DNA of 64,000 bases from an uncultured Eubacteriales bacterium (GTDB taxonomy: Bacteria > Bacillota > Clostridia > Oscillospirales > UBA644). This document shows positions 63,882 through 64,000 of this stretch, in pieces; the first letter of the stretch is position 1; each line of letters opens with the position of its first letter. Under the pieces are notes generated by a model. The model was not told the origin of the DNA and did not search any database. It was given only the letters and a program-made list of their open reading frames with translations. Both the position numbers and the translations under genes were made by a program. The stretch covers positions 1 to 64,000 of the forward strand of contig CAJLLT010000001.1 in the NCBI GenBank assembly GCA_905207625.1, read 5' to 3'.

Positions 63882-64000
63882 ATATTATCAAAACACAGTT
63901 GGTTTCGACGGTAAAAATTTCTTGTACCCGTATTGTAGCCCATTTTTTTCCTGAATATTCACAGGTACAGGATATCTATGTTAAGCCCCGTTTACTTCGG

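Overview
The window looks like a chromosomal segment of an endospore-forming member of the Clostridia (Firmicutes), probably a gut or anaerobic-digester type. The evidence is spo0A, the dipicolinate synthase pair dpaA/dpaB with a sigma-K-like promoter, the IspH-ribosomal protein S1 fusion typical of Clostridia, HprK, WhiA, a YabE-like G5/3D wall protein, and very regular TTGACA-17-TATAAT promoters with AGGAGG-type ribosome sites. No phage, transposase, integrase, CRISPR array or rRNA is visible. Two tRNA genes, Arg(ACG) and Val(GAC), are present.

Layout. 1-4.5 kb: a secreted glycine-rich repeat protein (cut by the window edge), an MBOAT acyltransferase, two paralogous lipoproteins and a DUF1294 protein. 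4.6-9.7 kb: a solitary MazF toxin, a HAD phosphatase fused to a SLOG/DUF1273 domain, a glycosidase-like protein overlapping a second HAD gene, and rpmE. 9.9-13.6 kb: dpaB-dpaA, metA and spo0A with Spo0A-box-like sites. 13.8-18.2 kb: a six-gene operon running from a YtrA-type GntR repressor through an ABC transporter to a membrane protein and two lipoproteins. 18.3-21.2 kb: asd-dapA-ACT-domain protein, behind a leader with a promoter-proximal terminator and competing pairings. 21.2-23.4 kb: queA-tgt (queuosine). 23.5-25.1 kb: a GNAT acetyltransferase, cysE and a small Cys-ended protein.

25.1-37.9 kb is a long minus-strand housekeeping block: dnaE, whiA, murB, hprK, ispH-rpsA, plsC, cmk, a HutP-like RNA-binding protein, a BaiN-like flavoprotein and an RlmL/YpsC-type RNA methyltransferase. 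Next come a split ThrE-type exporter pair, a DUF3298 protein and a thioredoxin-like small protein. 40.5-49.1 kb reads as a sugar-use region: a beta-phosphoglucomutase-like HAD, a large clan-D-like glycosidase candidate, two MFS transporters, a glycerophosphodiesterase and a GH2 enzyme. 49.1-53.6 kb carries a cell-surface 5'-nucleotidase with a long leader, a PAP2-YwaF pair and a membrane-anchored CBM9-like protein. 54-58.5 kb has a small membrane protein, an LOR/SDH-family (TIGR00300-like) enzyme, a TetR regulator and oleate hydratase. 58.6-64 kb has a CehA/McbA-like metallohydrolase with a natural histidine tail, tRNA-Val, a sugar-phosphate isomerase and the G5/3D protein.

The most interesting regulatory object is the asd leader. 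Its 5' GAACCG segment can pair with either of two CGGTTC copies, one of which lies in the terminator hairpin, so it looks like an attenuator or riboswitch of unassigned class. Other points of note are the HAD-SLOG fusion, a Spo0A receiver with Gly in place of one acidic metal-binding residue, the GntR operator lying on its own -10, and the oleate hydratase neighbourhood. All functional assignments are by motif recognition from the translated sequence; no database search was run.
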